DNA from: Anaerosporobacter mobilis DSM 15930
GTDB taxonomy: Bacteria > Bacillota > Clostridia > Lachnospirales > Lachnospiraceae
Length of the DNA: 64,000 nucleotides
Assembly: GCF_900142955.1 (NCBI RefSeq)
Contig: NZ_FRCP01000006.1
Span: 124,001-188,000 of the forward strand
Direction: 5' to 3'
The notes below the pieces were generated by a model. That model worked only from the letters and a program-made list of their open reading frames with translations. It did not search any database and had not been told where the DNA came from. Within the stretch, counting starts at the first letter, position 1. Every line of letters starts with the position of its first letter. A program made the translations under genes and the position numbers. Positions 1 through 7,995 of this stretch are shown here, one piece after another.

Positions 1-1481
1 GACAAAATCTCCCTCTTTGCGGAAAAAGACTTACCGCTTCCCGGTGTCCCCAAAATAACACCGTTCGGTGTACGCAGCCTTTTCCGGTCTGCCATAATCA
101 TGTTGTTGGAAAGTGCGTTCAGACCGTAATAAATAGCCGGTGCGGGCATAAAAAGCTCCTGTGTGCAGAACGGTACAAGGACAGCGGTGCTTTTGGTGGT
201 AAGGTTTCTCTCAATCCCCACGTCATTACACCCAATCGGCGCACTTGCCATCAGCCCCTGCTCCTGTAAATACTGCAAACACCGCAAGTTACAGTTTGCC
301 TGCTGGATAATGCCGGACACCCTCTGCGTCAGGTTTTCAAGCTCCCTCTTTGTCCTCCCGTAACAGGTAATCAGGAATGTCATTTTGATGAGTTTCTGGT
401 TGCTTGTGTTCAGATCGTCAAGCAGTTCCAGCGTGTCCTTCTCATACGTCACGATGTCAGTCGGCAGAATATCCATATCGTAACCGCTCCGGACTGCCTT
501 CTTCTGTTCCTCAATCTTCATTTTCTGAATGTCGGTAAGCGCACGTTTTATCATCTTGATTGCTTCCACCGGATCAATGGTCTGCATGTGCATGGTAAGG
601 GTAAGGTTATCATCAATGTCCAGCAATTTCTTAATCATCTCGTCCGTAAACTTCGGCGCAATCATGTCAAGGTAAGACACGCTCCCGTAAATGCTGCCAG
701 ACTTGAAGCGGCTCGGATAACGGAAATCAAACCCCGGCGGCGCAATATAGTCCTTGACTGACTTCCCGGACTCTGACAGTTCCTTAAAGGAAAAACGGAA
801 AGGCTCCATCGTACCCTGATTGAAATACTCATGTAAGATACGGAGCCTTTCCTTCCCGTCAAGACCTCTGGCGTTTGTGCCGATATTGTTTAAATTGTGT
901 ACCACATCTTTCTCAATGTTGCTTAACTTGCTCCTTGCTTCTTTGATGCCTGTGCTTTCCACGCCGAAAATAATGTACTTTGACTTGATGATGCCATTGT
1001 TACCCTTTGCCGACTGGTGCTTTAACATCTGTGTATATTCCTCACGAATATCATTAAAATCATCGTCCTGCAGGGGAGTGTCGAACTGCTCCGCAAGCGC
1101 CTGCTCGCTGACCTGCCTGTTGAATAAGAATAACTGGAATCTTATGGACGGATCGAAATAGTTAATCAGCTTGCTGTATTCCTCCAGAATATCAGCCTGA
1201 TCCTCCACCTCCAGCAAGTCATAGTTAATATCAAAAAATTCCACCATTTTTGTATAATAAGTGTCCGCCACCTGACAGATGCCGTCCCGGTACATTTTTT
1301 TGAATGTAATGGTTTTCTGTGCGGTGTCCGGCTTCGCCTGTTCTTTGCTGTTCCCGGCAAGGACACGCCTAAGCTCTGACAGACGTTTCTTTTCCGAAAA
1401 AGTCAGTCCTGCCTTTTCCGGTGTCTGCCTATTTTTCTGCGGCTTTGGCTTTCCCACTGCCGCCTTTTGCTTTTTCTTCAA
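1..1481 (-). CDS. VirB4-like conjugation ATPase, 5' part only (cut by window edge)
   Basis: This is the N-terminal ~493 residues of a VirB4/TraE-type ATPase, which powers assembly of the type IV secretion channel at the cytoplasmic face. The frame runs off the left edge just after a Walker A motif (GTPGSGKS, about 15 codons from base 1), so the catalytic half lies outside. I chose a TTG start at 1481: a strong AGGAGG lies 9 bases upstream, and the nearby ATG at 1489 is in a frame that stops after three codons. The start overlaps the end of the PrgI gene by about 53 bases, so the two are probably translationally coupled. The order Maff2, VirB6-like, PrgI, VirB4 is that of Tn1549/CTn-type elements. 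The family is clear; the start is moderately sure. Confidence 0.9.
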   Translation of the reverse strand, partial: MKKKQKAAVGKPKPQKNRQTPEKAGLTFSEKKRLSELRRVLAGNSKEQAKPDTAQKTITFKKMYRDGICQVADTYYTKMVEFFDINYDLLEVEDQADILEEYSKLINYFDPSIRFQLFLFNRQVSEQALAEQFDTPLQDDDFNDIREEYTQMLKHQSAKGNNGIIKSKYIIFGVESTGIKEARSKLSNIEKDVVHNLNNIGTNARGLDGKERLRILHEYFNQGTMEPFRFSFKELSESGKSVKDYIAPPGFDFRYPSRFKSGSIYGSVSYLDMIAPKFTDEMIKKLLDIDDNLTLTMHMQTIDPVEAIKMIKRALTDIQKMKIEEQKKAVRSGYDMDILPTDIVTYEKDTLELLDDLNTSNQKLIKMTFLITCYGRTKRELENLTQRVSGIIQQANCNLRCLQYLQEQGLMASAPIGCNDVGIERNLTTKSTAVLVPFCTQELFMPAPAIYYGLNALSNNMIMADRKRLRTPNGVILGTPGSGKSFSAKREIL

Positions 1482-1836
1482 GGAAACATACCTCCTTCCT
1501 GATTTTTTCCCGTTCCTCCAACTGCTCGTAGAGGTTTTCCGATTTATACGGTCTGATTCCCGGCGTGAGTACCTTCTGCCGGAGCATGAAGTATAAAATC
1601 TTCTCTGCCGGGAAACCGTCTTTTTCATACATAGCCAAAAAGAAGAATGGCAGCATTGCGCCCACCATGATAATCGCCGCCCCCTGTGTGCCTAATACCC
1701 CTTTTGTGAGGAAATATAAGGGAACACCCACAAGGGCAGCTCCCGAAAAACAGATAATCTGCCTTTTGGTAAGGTTCAATGCTACTTTTGTCTTGATTCC
1801 ACTCAGGTCTTTTGGCACTGGTACTGAAATTGCCAT
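1429..1836 (-). CDS. PrgI family conjugation protein
   Basis: A 135-residue protein beginning MAISVPVPKDLSGIKTK, the typical N-terminus of PrgI-family proteins (VirB3-like), which sit in the membrane beside VirB4 in Gram-positive conjugation systems. Two hydrophobic stretches occupy roughly residues 28-72. The C-terminal half is charged and cytoplasmic (KSENLYEQLEEREKIRKE). The open frame reaches upstream to 2112, but the ATG at 1836 has AAAGGAG at good spacing and matches the family start. It overlaps the virB4 start and follows the VirB6-like gene after about 50 bases. Confidence 0.9.
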   Translation of the reverse strand: MAISVPVPKDLSGIKTKVALNLTKRQIICFSGAALVGVPLYFLTKGVLGTQGAAIIMVGAMLPFFFLAMYEKDGFPAEKILYFMLRQKVLTPGIRPYKSENLYEQLEEREKIRKEVCFLEEKAKGGSGKAKAAEK

Positions 1837-1886
1837 AAATTTTGCTCCTTTCGTGGGCAATGCCCGCCAAGCACAGCCTTTTGTGC

Positions 1887-2759
1887 TTAGTGGGCATTGA
1901 AAATTGATTTGCTTAAAGAGCCTGTCTTGAATAAGCTGAAACAGAGGATTACGGTATATGCCGCTACCGACCATAATGCGCTGTGCAGGTTGCCCGCCAC
2001 TGCGACGCTTGCCACCAGCACAGCATAAATCGCCACGCATACCATGATAAAAAACCCCTGAAACGCCAGTGCGACAAGCCCCTTTAAATAGTTCGTCCCG
2101 ATTGTACCCCATTCCCGGTTGGTAACTGTCGCTGCCGGGATTGGCGCTACCGATACATAAAGGTATATTTCAATCATGCGCCCGTATAGAATGACGGTGA
2201 TGAGGACGGACATGATTTTCATACACAGGCTGATTACCATAGTTTCCAGACCTAAACCGATCAGCTCCCCGATGCCCATTGTGTCAATCTGGCTGTTGAA
2301 CATGGAAGTAAGCGTTGCTTCCACATCAAGGCTTGTTGAGCCTGATATGGAAGATGCCGCCTGCGTCACTACATGGCTTCCAACGTCAAATACCGCCATG
2401 ACAATATCAAAAGTCTTGGAAAGCAGCATGACAGCGATGCAAGCCTTAAATAAAAAACGGAAGAACAGGCTTGTATCGAAGTCATGCATATTGTTTTTGT
2501 CTATTACCATTGTGATAAGCTCATAAATCAGCACGAAACTGATAATCAGCCCTGCTATGGGGATTACCACATTCTCCGACAGCGTCCTTACCATGCTGAA
2601 TATGCCGGAGTTCCATGTACTGGGTGTCCTGCTGACTTCCCCGGCAATCGTGCCTACCTTGTCATTGACGTCGGTAAACATCGTGCCGAGGTTGTCAAGC
2701 ACCCACCCCTGAAGCATTTCCTTTATAAAATCAGTGATTTTGTCAATGATTCCGCCCAT
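1887..2759 (-). CDS. VirB6/TrbL-like integral membrane conjugation protein
   Basis: A 290-residue polytopic membrane protein with hydrophobic segments at about residues 65-87, 105-125, 172-205 and 225-285. Its position between Maff2 and PrgI is that of the VirB6/TrbL-like channel protein (CD0411/CD0412 type) of Firmicute ICEs, expected to form part of the inner-membrane pore. The N-terminus, MGGIIDKITDFIKEMLQGW, is an amphipathic lead-in common in this group. The start lies 13 bases after the Maff2 stop, so the two are cotranscribed. The function comes from membrane topology and context; there is no catalytic motif to check. Confidence 0.82.
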   Translation of the reverse strand: MGGIIDKITDFIKEMLQGWVLDNLGTMFTDVNDKVGTIAGEVSRTPSTWNSGIFSMVRTLSENVVIPIAGLIISFVLIYELITMVIDKNNMHDFDTSLFFRFLFKACIAVMLLSKTFDIVMAVFDVGSHVVTQAASSISGSTSLDVEATLTSMFNSQIDTMGIGELIGLGLETMVISLCMKIMSVLITVILYGRMIEIYLYVSVAPIPAATVTNREWGTIGTNYLKGLVALAFQGFFIMVCVAIYAVLVASVAVAGNLHSALWSVAAYTVILCFSLFKTGSLSKSIFNAH

Positions 2760-2772
2760 GAAGGGTTATCTC

Positions 2773-2988
2773 TTATGAGAACAGTGTGGAAAGCTGTGGA
2801 ATCACCGTCTGCGCCACAATGATAATGCCCCCGCCGCTCATAAGCTGTTTAATGCCCTGTGATTTTGCACCCGGATTATCATTTCCATATCCCTCAAGCA
2901 GATTGATGACGCCCCATACGCCCACGCCTGCACCGATTGCTGTTACGACTGTCTTTAATCCTGTTACTGCTGTTGTAAAAAATGCCAT
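2773..2988 (-). CDS. Maff2 family small membrane protein
   Basis: A 71-residue protein starting MAFFTTAVTGLKTVVTAIGAG and containing the signature stretch GVINLLEGYGNDNPGAKSQG. This matches the Maff2 family of mobile-element proteins, found just upstream of the VirB6-like gene in Tn1549/CTn elements and thought to be VirB2/TrbC-like pilin or channel proteins. Two hydrophobic segments flank the glycine-rich loop. The ATG at 2988 is chosen over the longer frame to 3183 because GAGGT lies just upstream and family members begin MAFF. A strong terminator-like hairpin sits 62 bases upstream, so this transfer operon may be controlled separately from virD4. Confidence 0.88.
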   Translation of the reverse strand: MAFFTTAVTGLKTVVTAIGAGVGVWGVINLLEGYGNDNPGAKSQGIKQLMSGGGIIIVAQTVIPQLSTLFS

Positions 2989-3049
2989 TGTTCTACCTCT
3001 TTCTTTCTCATCAAATGTTTTGTCTGGTTTCTGAAAGAGTTTTTCGTGT

Positions 3050-3086
3050 AAAATGCCCTGCCTTATGGTAAGATAAAGACAGGGCA
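3050..3086 (-). terminator. Terminator-like hairpin between virD4 and Maff2
   Basis: On the minus strand TGCCCTG (3086-3080) pairs with CAGGGCA (3060-3054). An inner stem CTTTAT/ATAAGG closes a six-base loop, and the stem is followed by TTTT. It could end the pcfB-virD4 transcript or act as an attenuator for the Maff2-VirB4 operon, since only 62 bases remain before the Maff2 start. Confidence 0.7.
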
Positions 3087-3192
3087 ATCCTTTGGGAAGA
3101 ACCCTGCGGGCATCCGGTACATTCAGTTTGGCGATTGGCTGTTCCGGGTGCTTTGTTTTTTGTCCTTTCCCAAGTACATTCAAAACTCCGTT

Positions 3193-3220
3193 CCACTTCT
3201 GGACTTTTTGTCCAAAAGTT
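3193..3220. repeat. Dispersed 28-bp ICE hairpin, copy A (loop inverted)
   Basis: First of three copies with arms CCACTTCTGGAC and GTCCAAAAGTT. In this copy the five-base loop reads TTTTT on the plus strand, whereas the other two copies read AAAAA. It lies between the virD4 stop and the Maff2 leader. Pairing is 9 bp with one mismatch. A U-run after the stem is missing in either direction, so it is not a normal terminator. Confidence 0.8.
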
Positions 3221-3268
3221 CTGTGACTGGTTTACAAGTTCCATATTCAGTTTTTCAGTATTCAGTTG

Positions 3269-5110
3269 TCATGCTTCAAGAACGCCCGCATCCTCCACCT
3301 CATCAACGGTGTCATTGTCCCTGACTTTTGCCCTGCACAGGTTTTTTACATATTTTTCGATGTCTAAAGCGTTCTTCTCGTCATAGTCGGACAGGAGCTT
3401 GTACTGCTTGTGCTTCGTAATGTCAAACTTATTGGAGAAGAATGGTCTTACCCCTCTAAGCTGCATGATGCACTTGCCCCCGTCCATGACCGCAATCTCA
3501 TCTTGGCTCATAAGCTCTTTCCCGGTCTTTTGGTAGTTCAGACCGTAGGACTGCGACGTACCCCTTGTATCCGAGGTATTGTAAAGGTCTATTGTTTCTT
3601 TACCCAAAATTTCCGCCATCTCTTTTAAGGTGGTCTTTTCCTTCCCTCCGAGGAATAAGGTGGTATCACAATTCCCTTCAATGGTGTCGGCGTTATCCTT
3701 ATAAATCGCTTTAAGCTGCGACTTCGACTGCAAAATAATGGAAGCTGATATTTCCCGGCTGCGGATTGTAGCAATCAGCTTCTCAAACTTTGGTATCTGC
3801 CCGATGTTCGCAAACTCATCGAGTAAGCAGCGTACATGGACAGGCAGCCTTCCATGATACACATCGTCTGCCCTGTCACAGAGCAGGTTAAAAAGCTGCG
3901 TGTACATGATTGATACAATGAAGTTAAATGTATCGTCCGTATCGGAGATAATGACAAACAACGCTGTCTTTTCATCTCCTAACATATCAAGTCCCAACTC
4001 GTCATAGCTTGTCAGGTCACGCAGCTCCTTGATGTCAAAGGGCGCTAAACGTGCGCCACAGCTAATTAAGATACTTTTCGCTGTCTTGCCCGCCGCCAGT
4101 TTGTATTTTTTATACTGCTTGACTGCAAAGTGTTCCGGCTCTCTTTCCTCCAGCTCATCGAACATCAAATCGACAGGATTTTTAAATTCCTCGTCATCCT
4201 CCCTCGCTTCGCTTGCATTTATCATGTCAAGCAGGGTGGTAAAATTCTGTTCTTCCTCCACGCACTCATACCAGATGTACCCGATCAGTGCGGTATAGTA
4301 GAGCTTTTCGGCTTTCACCCAAAAATCCTCGCCGGATTGCTGTCCCTCCCCTTTGGTGTTTAAAATGATTGTGTTTACAAGTTTCAAAATGTCCTTCTCG
4401 CTCCGGATATAAACGAGAGGATTGTAGTGCATGGACTTCTTGAAGTTAATGGTATTCAGCACTTTTACCCGGTAATTGTTCTTTAAGAGCATTTTTCCGC
4501 ACTCGACTAACACAGTGCCTTTCGGATCAGTGACAACATAGCTTGAGTGCATCTGCATCAGGTTCGGTTTTACAAAAAATCTTGTCTTGCCGGAACCGGA
4601 GCCGCCGATAACAAGGATATTTTTATTCCTAGCATACTTCGGCTGTCTTGGTCTGCCTGACATCATCAGCCTTTCCGTTTCTGTAAGCAGCACATTGTTC
4701 TCAAAGACCGGATCGACATAAGGCTCTATATCCTTTGCGTTTCCCCACCTTGCAGAACCGTACTCCATTCCATGCCGGAATTTCTTGGCATTTTTGGCTT
4801 TGAAATACACCACAAGACGGAGCGCAACGCCGCACCCTGCTCCTATCAGCAAATCTTTTGGGTAAAAACTCGGTAACGGGTTAGAAAATAAGTCCTCCAT
4901 TCCCGCCATGACCGCCATCATCTTTGCGGAAGCGTCCTGCCCCGGCGATACCCGCCACAGCCACGCTATTTTGTCGCAGAAATACCCGGCAAGCACATAA
5001 GGCAGGTTCATAAGGAGAAGTTTCTTTTTATCCACATTCCCTGTCTTTGTCTTGAGCTTTTCGGGAATGGATTTTAGGTCTTTGGCAATGCCTTCTACGA
5101 TTTTACTCAT
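3269..5110 (-). CDS. VirD4/TraG-type conjugative coupling ATPase
   Basis: A 613-residue type IV coupling protein that brings the relaxase-DNA complex to the secretion channel. It shows N-terminal hydrophobic segments (about residues 30-45 and 85-105), a Walker A motif VIGGSGSGKTRF near residue 170, the conserved YVVTDPKG stretch just after it, and a Walker B-like LLDEFANIG near residue 410. Length and order match VirD4 of Tn1549-like elements. The ATG overlaps the pcfB stop in an ATGA arrangement (5107-5110), a sign of coupled translation with its partner. Confidence 0.95.
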   Translation of the reverse strand: MSKIVEGIAKDLKSIPEKLKTKTGNVDKKKLLLMNLPYVLAGYFCDKIAWLWRVSPGQDASAKMMAVMAGMEDLFSNPLPSFYPKDLLIGAGCGVALRLVVYFKAKNAKKFRHGMEYGSARWGNAKDIEPYVDPVFENNVLLTETERLMMSGRPRQPKYARNKNILVIGGSGSGKTRFFVKPNLMQMHSSYVVTDPKGTVLVECGKMLLKNNYRVKVLNTINFKKSMHYNPLVYIRSEKDILKLVNTIILNTKGEGQQSGEDFWVKAEKLYYTALIGYIWYECVEEEQNFTTLLDMINASEAREDDEEFKNPVDLMFDELEEREPEHFAVKQYKKYKLAAGKTAKSILISCGARLAPFDIKELRDLTSYDELGLDMLGDEKTALFVIISDTDDTFNFIVSIMYTQLFNLLCDRADDVYHGRLPVHVRCLLDEFANIGQIPKFEKLIATIRSREISASIILQSKSQLKAIYKDNADTIEGNCDTTLFLGGKEKTTLKEMAEILGKETIDLYNTSDTRGTSQSYGLNYQKTGKELMSQDEIAVMDGGKCIMQLRGVRPFFSNKFDITKHKQYKLLSDYDEKNALDIEKYVKNLCRAKVRDNDTVDEVEDAGVLEA

Positions 5111-5583
5111 AATGACTGCCCCCTGTCCTTCTGGTGTTCCCTTGCCCGCTCCCGGTTTTTGTCTTTCCCTAACTGCTCCCGGAACTCTGCCAGCTTCTCC
5201 TTTACGGAGATGCGGTCATGCTTTTTCTCATTAACTTTTACAAATTCCTTAAATGCCTGCGTAATCACGTCGGCATCCTTGCCCTTGAAAAATACCATGT
5301 ACTTCGGCGGTGCAACCGTCTTATCTTTCTTCACAGCAAAATCCACGTTGTATTTTTTTGCCACTTTCTCAAAAGACTTGATGTTGTTATCCGTCACCTC
5401 AATGCTCGAAGCACCCATACCCTGACCGACCAGATCTTTCACTGACATTTTCCCATGTGATGCCTGTTTTCCCTGTTTCCGGTGTTCCAGATACATCTTC
5501 ATTGCCTTTTTCAGCACGTCGGTAGTCAGCCGGGAAGATTTAAACACAAGGGCAATCGTTTTTTGTGTCACTTCCTCCTGCAT
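5107..5583 (-). CDS. PcfB family (DUF3801) conjugation protein
   Basis: A 158-residue PcfB/DUF3801-type protein. In the enterococcal pCF10 system PcfB is an accessory factor needed at the coupling protein. The sequence has the usual N-terminus (TQKTIALVFKSSRLTTDVLK) and a highly charged C-terminal tail (KDKNRERAREHQKDRG). Its start has a strong GGAGG a few bases upstream, and its stop overlaps the virD4 start by 4 bases. A hairpin at 5607-5637 and a 28-bp repeat at 5670-5697 lie upstream, so the leader of this two-gene unit may be regulated. Confidence 0.9.
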   Translation of the reverse strand: MQEEVTQKTIALVFKSSRLTTDVLKKAMKMYLEHRKQGKQASHGKMSVKDLVGQGMGASSIEVTDNNIKSFEKVAKKYNVDFAVKKDKTVAPPKYMVFFKGKDADVITQAFKEFVKVNEKKHDRISVKEKLAEFREQLGKDKNRERAREHQKDRGQSL

Positions 5584-5606
5584 GGTTTTCCTCCTTCTTC
5601 TTTATT

Positions 5607-5637
5607 GCTGTACCCCCGTCAGGGTGGGACGTACAGC
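5607..5637 (-). promoter_or_regulatory. Hairpin in the pcfB-virD4 leader
   Basis: GCTGTAC (5607-5613) and GTACAGC (5631-5637) are perfect inverted arms with further C/G pairing inside. The hairpin lies about 15 bases upstream of the pcfB ribosome binding site. No U-run follows, so a role in translation or protein binding is more likely than termination. Function unknown. Confidence 0.45.
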
Positions 5638-5669
5638 CTGTGAATCAGATATTTCATAAACGCTCCTTT

Positions 5670-5697
5670 CCACTTCTGGACAAAAAGTCCAAAAGTT
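5670..5697. repeat. Dispersed 28-bp ICE hairpin, copy B
   Basis: Arms CCACTTCTGGAC and GTCCAAAAGTT around loop AAAAA, identical over all 28 bases to the copy at 7961-7988. It lies directly downstream of the terminator of the 5775-6311 gene and upstream of pcfB. Confidence 0.85.
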
Positions 5698-5703
5698 CCA
5701 TAA

Positions 5704-5753
5704 ACACAAAAAGGGCAGTTACAAACCACTGTTTCCGGTCTATAACTGCCCTT
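5704..5753 (-). terminator. Rho-independent terminator after the zinc-ribbon gene
   Basis: AAGGGCAGTTA (5711-5721) and TAACTGCCCTT (5743-5753) form a perfect 11-bp stem. An inner ACC/GGT pairing shortens the loop, and on the minus strand the stem runs into TTTTTGTG. It ends transcription of the gene at 5775-6311 and separates it from the transfer genes. Confidence 0.85.
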
Positions 5754-5774
5754 ACGCTGTTTCCCATATTTAAT

Positions 5775-6311
5775 TTACCTGTACCGGATCACCGGACACT
5801 GTTTCGTCTTTTTCCCTACTTTCCGGCGTTCCAGAGCAAAGACCATATCCCCGGTACGCTCAAAATATCCTATATCCTTCTTCCAGCTCATGCCGCATTT
5901 ACAGTGCTGCAAGCCGATAAACTGCTGTTTCATCTTCCTGCCGCAGTTCGGGCATACCTTTTTGCTCATGCCTTTCCGCTTCACTTTTGGCTTATCCGCA
6001 TCATCTTTCTTCTTTTCTTTCTTTTCGGGAATCCCATTCTCCGCTATCCGCACTTCATAGCGTGGAAGCCGGTAAAGATACAGACTGTATATTTCATCAA
6101 AGGAAGCCTTTTCCGCTATCCCCTTTACCCTCTGATAAATCTGCCCTGCAATCTTCTCGCAGTCCTCTCCTTCCGGCATCCTGCCATGCTCCCTGTAATA
6201 ATCACAGGTCTTTTCAAACATACCGTCCGCTATCTTCGCTTTCTGTTTCTGCTTTAAGTCTTTATATGTCCTGTCCACCCTTTTCAGCCGCTTCCTGTTT
6301 CCCAAACGCAT
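5775..6311 (-). CDS. ICE protein with C-terminal zinc ribbon, unknown function
   Basis: A 178-residue basic protein. The first part is Lys/Arg-rich and probably helical (MRLGNRKRLKRVDRTYKDL). A four-cysteine zinc-binding module follows near residues 125-145 (CPNCGRKMKQ, then a CKCG pair), and the C-terminus is strongly basic. The start at 6311 is supported by GGCAGGAGTG directly upstream; the longer frame to 6437 runs into AT-rich cargo DNA. A DNA- or RNA-binding role is plausible from charge and zinc ribbon only. I do not recognise a named family. Confidence 0.65.
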   Translation of the reverse strand: MRLGNRKRLKRVDRTYKDLKQKQKAKIADGMFEKTCDYYREHGRMPEGEDCEKIAGQIYQRVKGIAEKASFDEIYSLYLYRLPRYEVRIAENGIPEKKEKKKDDADKPKVKRKGMSKKVCPNCGRKMKQQFIGLQHCKCGMSWKKDIGYFERTGDMVFALERRKVGKKTKQCPVIRYR

Positions 6312-6433
6312 CACTCCTGCCTTTATCCTGATACGGTCTATTTTAACAGAAAATGCTCTGGGATTGTAAAAATATCTCCCTTTCTGAAAAGCGTTCCCAT
6401 TAATTACTCTATAAATTAGAATCTGACACTGGA

Positions 6434-6871
6434 TCATACATTTTCCTTAATAATTGTAAAATGAAAAACTCCAAAAATCAATGAAGCCGCAACCAACGCA
6501 ACGTGCCTAAGTAAAATACCGTTCAGCAGGAATAAAATAACAGGAACAATTGCCAGTCCATAAAGAATGCCAACACCACCAGAGGACTTTTTTATCCAGA
6601 GCAAACCATAAATAGCTAAAAGCAGAACTGTACTGCACATCCAAATAAGCATTTCCATTACAGACATAAAGCCAAATTTCCAGCCTTTTGTAAAAGCAGG
6701 AAAGATCATAAAAGCCATACTTCCGTATCTTCCAATTTGCTCAAAAATATTTATAACCGGATATTTACTGCAAAAACTTTCAGAAACTTTCTTTCTAACG
6801 GCAATCACGTTGATTGCAATAAGACACATTATAACCACCAGATTGCCTACATTAATCCAGTTAAAATCCAT
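6434..6871 (-). CDS. Small multi-pass membrane protein, unknown function (ICE cargo)
   Basis: A 145-residue very hydrophobic protein with about four membrane segments (residues 8-24, 46-62, 68-95, 100-140). It has no recognisable catalytic motif. It lies 29 bases downstream of the SAP/DUF6434 gene on the same strand, and the two share AT-rich base use unlike the rest of the ICE. That suggests one cargo unit inserted between ICE backbone genes. Function not known. Confidence 0.6.
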   Translation of the reverse strand: MDFNWINVGNLVVIMCLIAINVIAVRKKVSESFCSKYPVINIFEQIGRYGSMAFMIFPAFTKGWKFGFMSVMEMLIWMCSTVLLLAIYGLLWIKKSSGGVGILYGLAIVPVILFLLNGILLRHVALVAASLIFGVFHFTIIKENV

Positions 6872-6900
6872 AAGTGCGTTCCTCCATAAACTTGAAGATG

Positions 6901-7473
6901 TTATTCTATTGCAACAAGGTCCGTTCTTTCATAGCAATTATGTCCTTGTAATTGCTTTTTATATTTCCAACACTTAATTGCTTCCTCTAAAGATTTTCCT
7001 TTATTGTCTGCAAAAAAATCTCGAATATAAGAATTATACTCGAACTGCTTATCAATTTTTGTTTTTCCTTTTTTCTTGTCCTCAAGAATTTGATAATAAG
7101 CAGTAATTGCTTCTTTATAAGTTTTCCCCGTATTGTTTTTTAACCATTTTTGAAAAGCTACATTGAATGAAAAACCGCTTCCAATATGTTCTCTGAAAAA
7201 TGATCTATGTTTTTCTGAACAGACAAAGTTTGCTTCAATTTTTGTATCTTCACTAATATCAGATATTAATATTGCTTTTTTTCTTGCCGTTTGAGCAGAC
7301 AATATTTTTCCTGTATCAAGAAAATATGCAATCCTATCTGTTATTTCTATTTTTCCACCCGAAACAGGAATTCCATTTTCTCTGCAAAAGTTTACTAATT
7401 CCTCTTTCAAATAATAGAAATCACGAAATGTTTTACTATCTAAATTCCTATCTAAAACAGGTCTTTCACTCAT
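6901..7473 (-). CDS. SAP-domain / DUF6434 protein (ICE cargo)
   Basis: A 190-residue protein. The N-terminal part (MSERPVLDRNLDSKTFRDFY to about residue 60) has the helix-turn-helix pattern of a SAP-like domain, including LKEELVNFCRENGIPVSGGK, often nucleic-acid binding. The C-terminal part contains two similar stretches, FQKWLKNNTGKTYKEAI and IRDFFADNKGKSLEEAI, typical of DUF6434 proteins. The start at 7473 is supported by AAGAGGT six bases upstream; the frame to 7521 has no better site. The gene is AT-rich and paired with the membrane protein downstream. No function is established. Confidence 0.65.
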   Translation of the reverse strand: MSERPVLDRNLDSKTFRDFYYLKEELVNFCRENGIPVSGGKIEITDRIAYFLDTGKILSAQTARKKAILISDISEDTKIEANFVCSEKHRSFFREHIGSGFSFNVAFQKWLKNNTGKTYKEAITAYYQILEDKKKGKTKIDKQFEYNSYIRDFFADNKGKSLEEAIKCWKYKKQLQGHNCYERTDLVAIE

Positions 7474-7575
7474 ATATACCTCTTTTCTACTGTTCATCAA
7501 ATCCCAATTTGTCAGCACCATTATAGCTTGTTTTTAGCGGGAACACAACTTCGTGGAAAGAAACATATCTGGTGA

Positions 7576-7944
7576 TTAACTGAAAGCATCTTTGCACCGG
7601 GCAAGGAAATACTTCTTTTTCTCCGTTATTTCCTCCTGCCTGTCTTTGGAAAGCGTCTGGAATATTTCGTCATAGTCAAGCTCCGCAAGCGGTGTTCCCA
7701 ACACAGGCGTTAAAACTTCATGTTCATACCATATTCGCCACAGTTCCTCAAACAATTCCCCGCTGTCCGAAAAAGCCATTGCCGAATCAAAGCCTTCTCC
7801 CTCGCTGAACCATTGCAGACGGACAAACCCGAACCGCCCAGCATCTGCCACCACCACATCGGTCAGCTCATACAGTTCTGCGAACGCATCCGCTACTTTC
7901 TGGCATCCTGCCCGCTGTTCTTCCGTAATATATTTTTCTGCCAT
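7576..7944 (-). CDS. Hypothetical ICE protein, acidic
   Basis: A 122-residue acidic protein starting MAEKYITEEQRAGCQKVADA. The ATG at 7944 has AGGAGGA six bases upstream and is preferred to the longer frame to 7983, which would run into the 28-bp hairpin. No signal peptide or membrane segment is visible. It follows the 7996-8649 gene with the copy-C hairpin between them. Likely an ICE backbone accessory protein; no function can be read from the sequence. Confidence 0.6.
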   Translation of the reverse strand: MAEKYITEEQRAGCQKVADAFAELYELTDVVVADAGRFGFVRLQWFSEGEGFDSAMAFSDSGELFEELWRIWYEHEVLTPVLGTPLAELDYDEIFQTLSKDRQEEITEKKKYFLARCKDAFS

Positions 7945-7960
7945 AGATGTTCCTCCTAAT

Positions 7961-7988
7961 CCACTTCTGGACAAAAAGTCCAAAAGTT
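7961..7988. repeat. Dispersed 28-bp ICE hairpin, copy C
   Basis: Identical to copy B (arms CCACTTCTGGAC and GTCCAAAAGTT, loop AAAAA). It begins 8 bases after the stop of the gene at 7996-8649 and ends just upstream of the ribosome binding site of the gene at 7576-7944. As with the other copies it marks a gap inside an otherwise tightly packed unit. Confidence 0.85.
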
Positions 7989-7995
7989 ATCTATT

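Noticed and set aside
1625..1897. Minus-strand frame overlapping PrgI
   Set aside because: Different frame from the well-supported PrgI protein and without family features.
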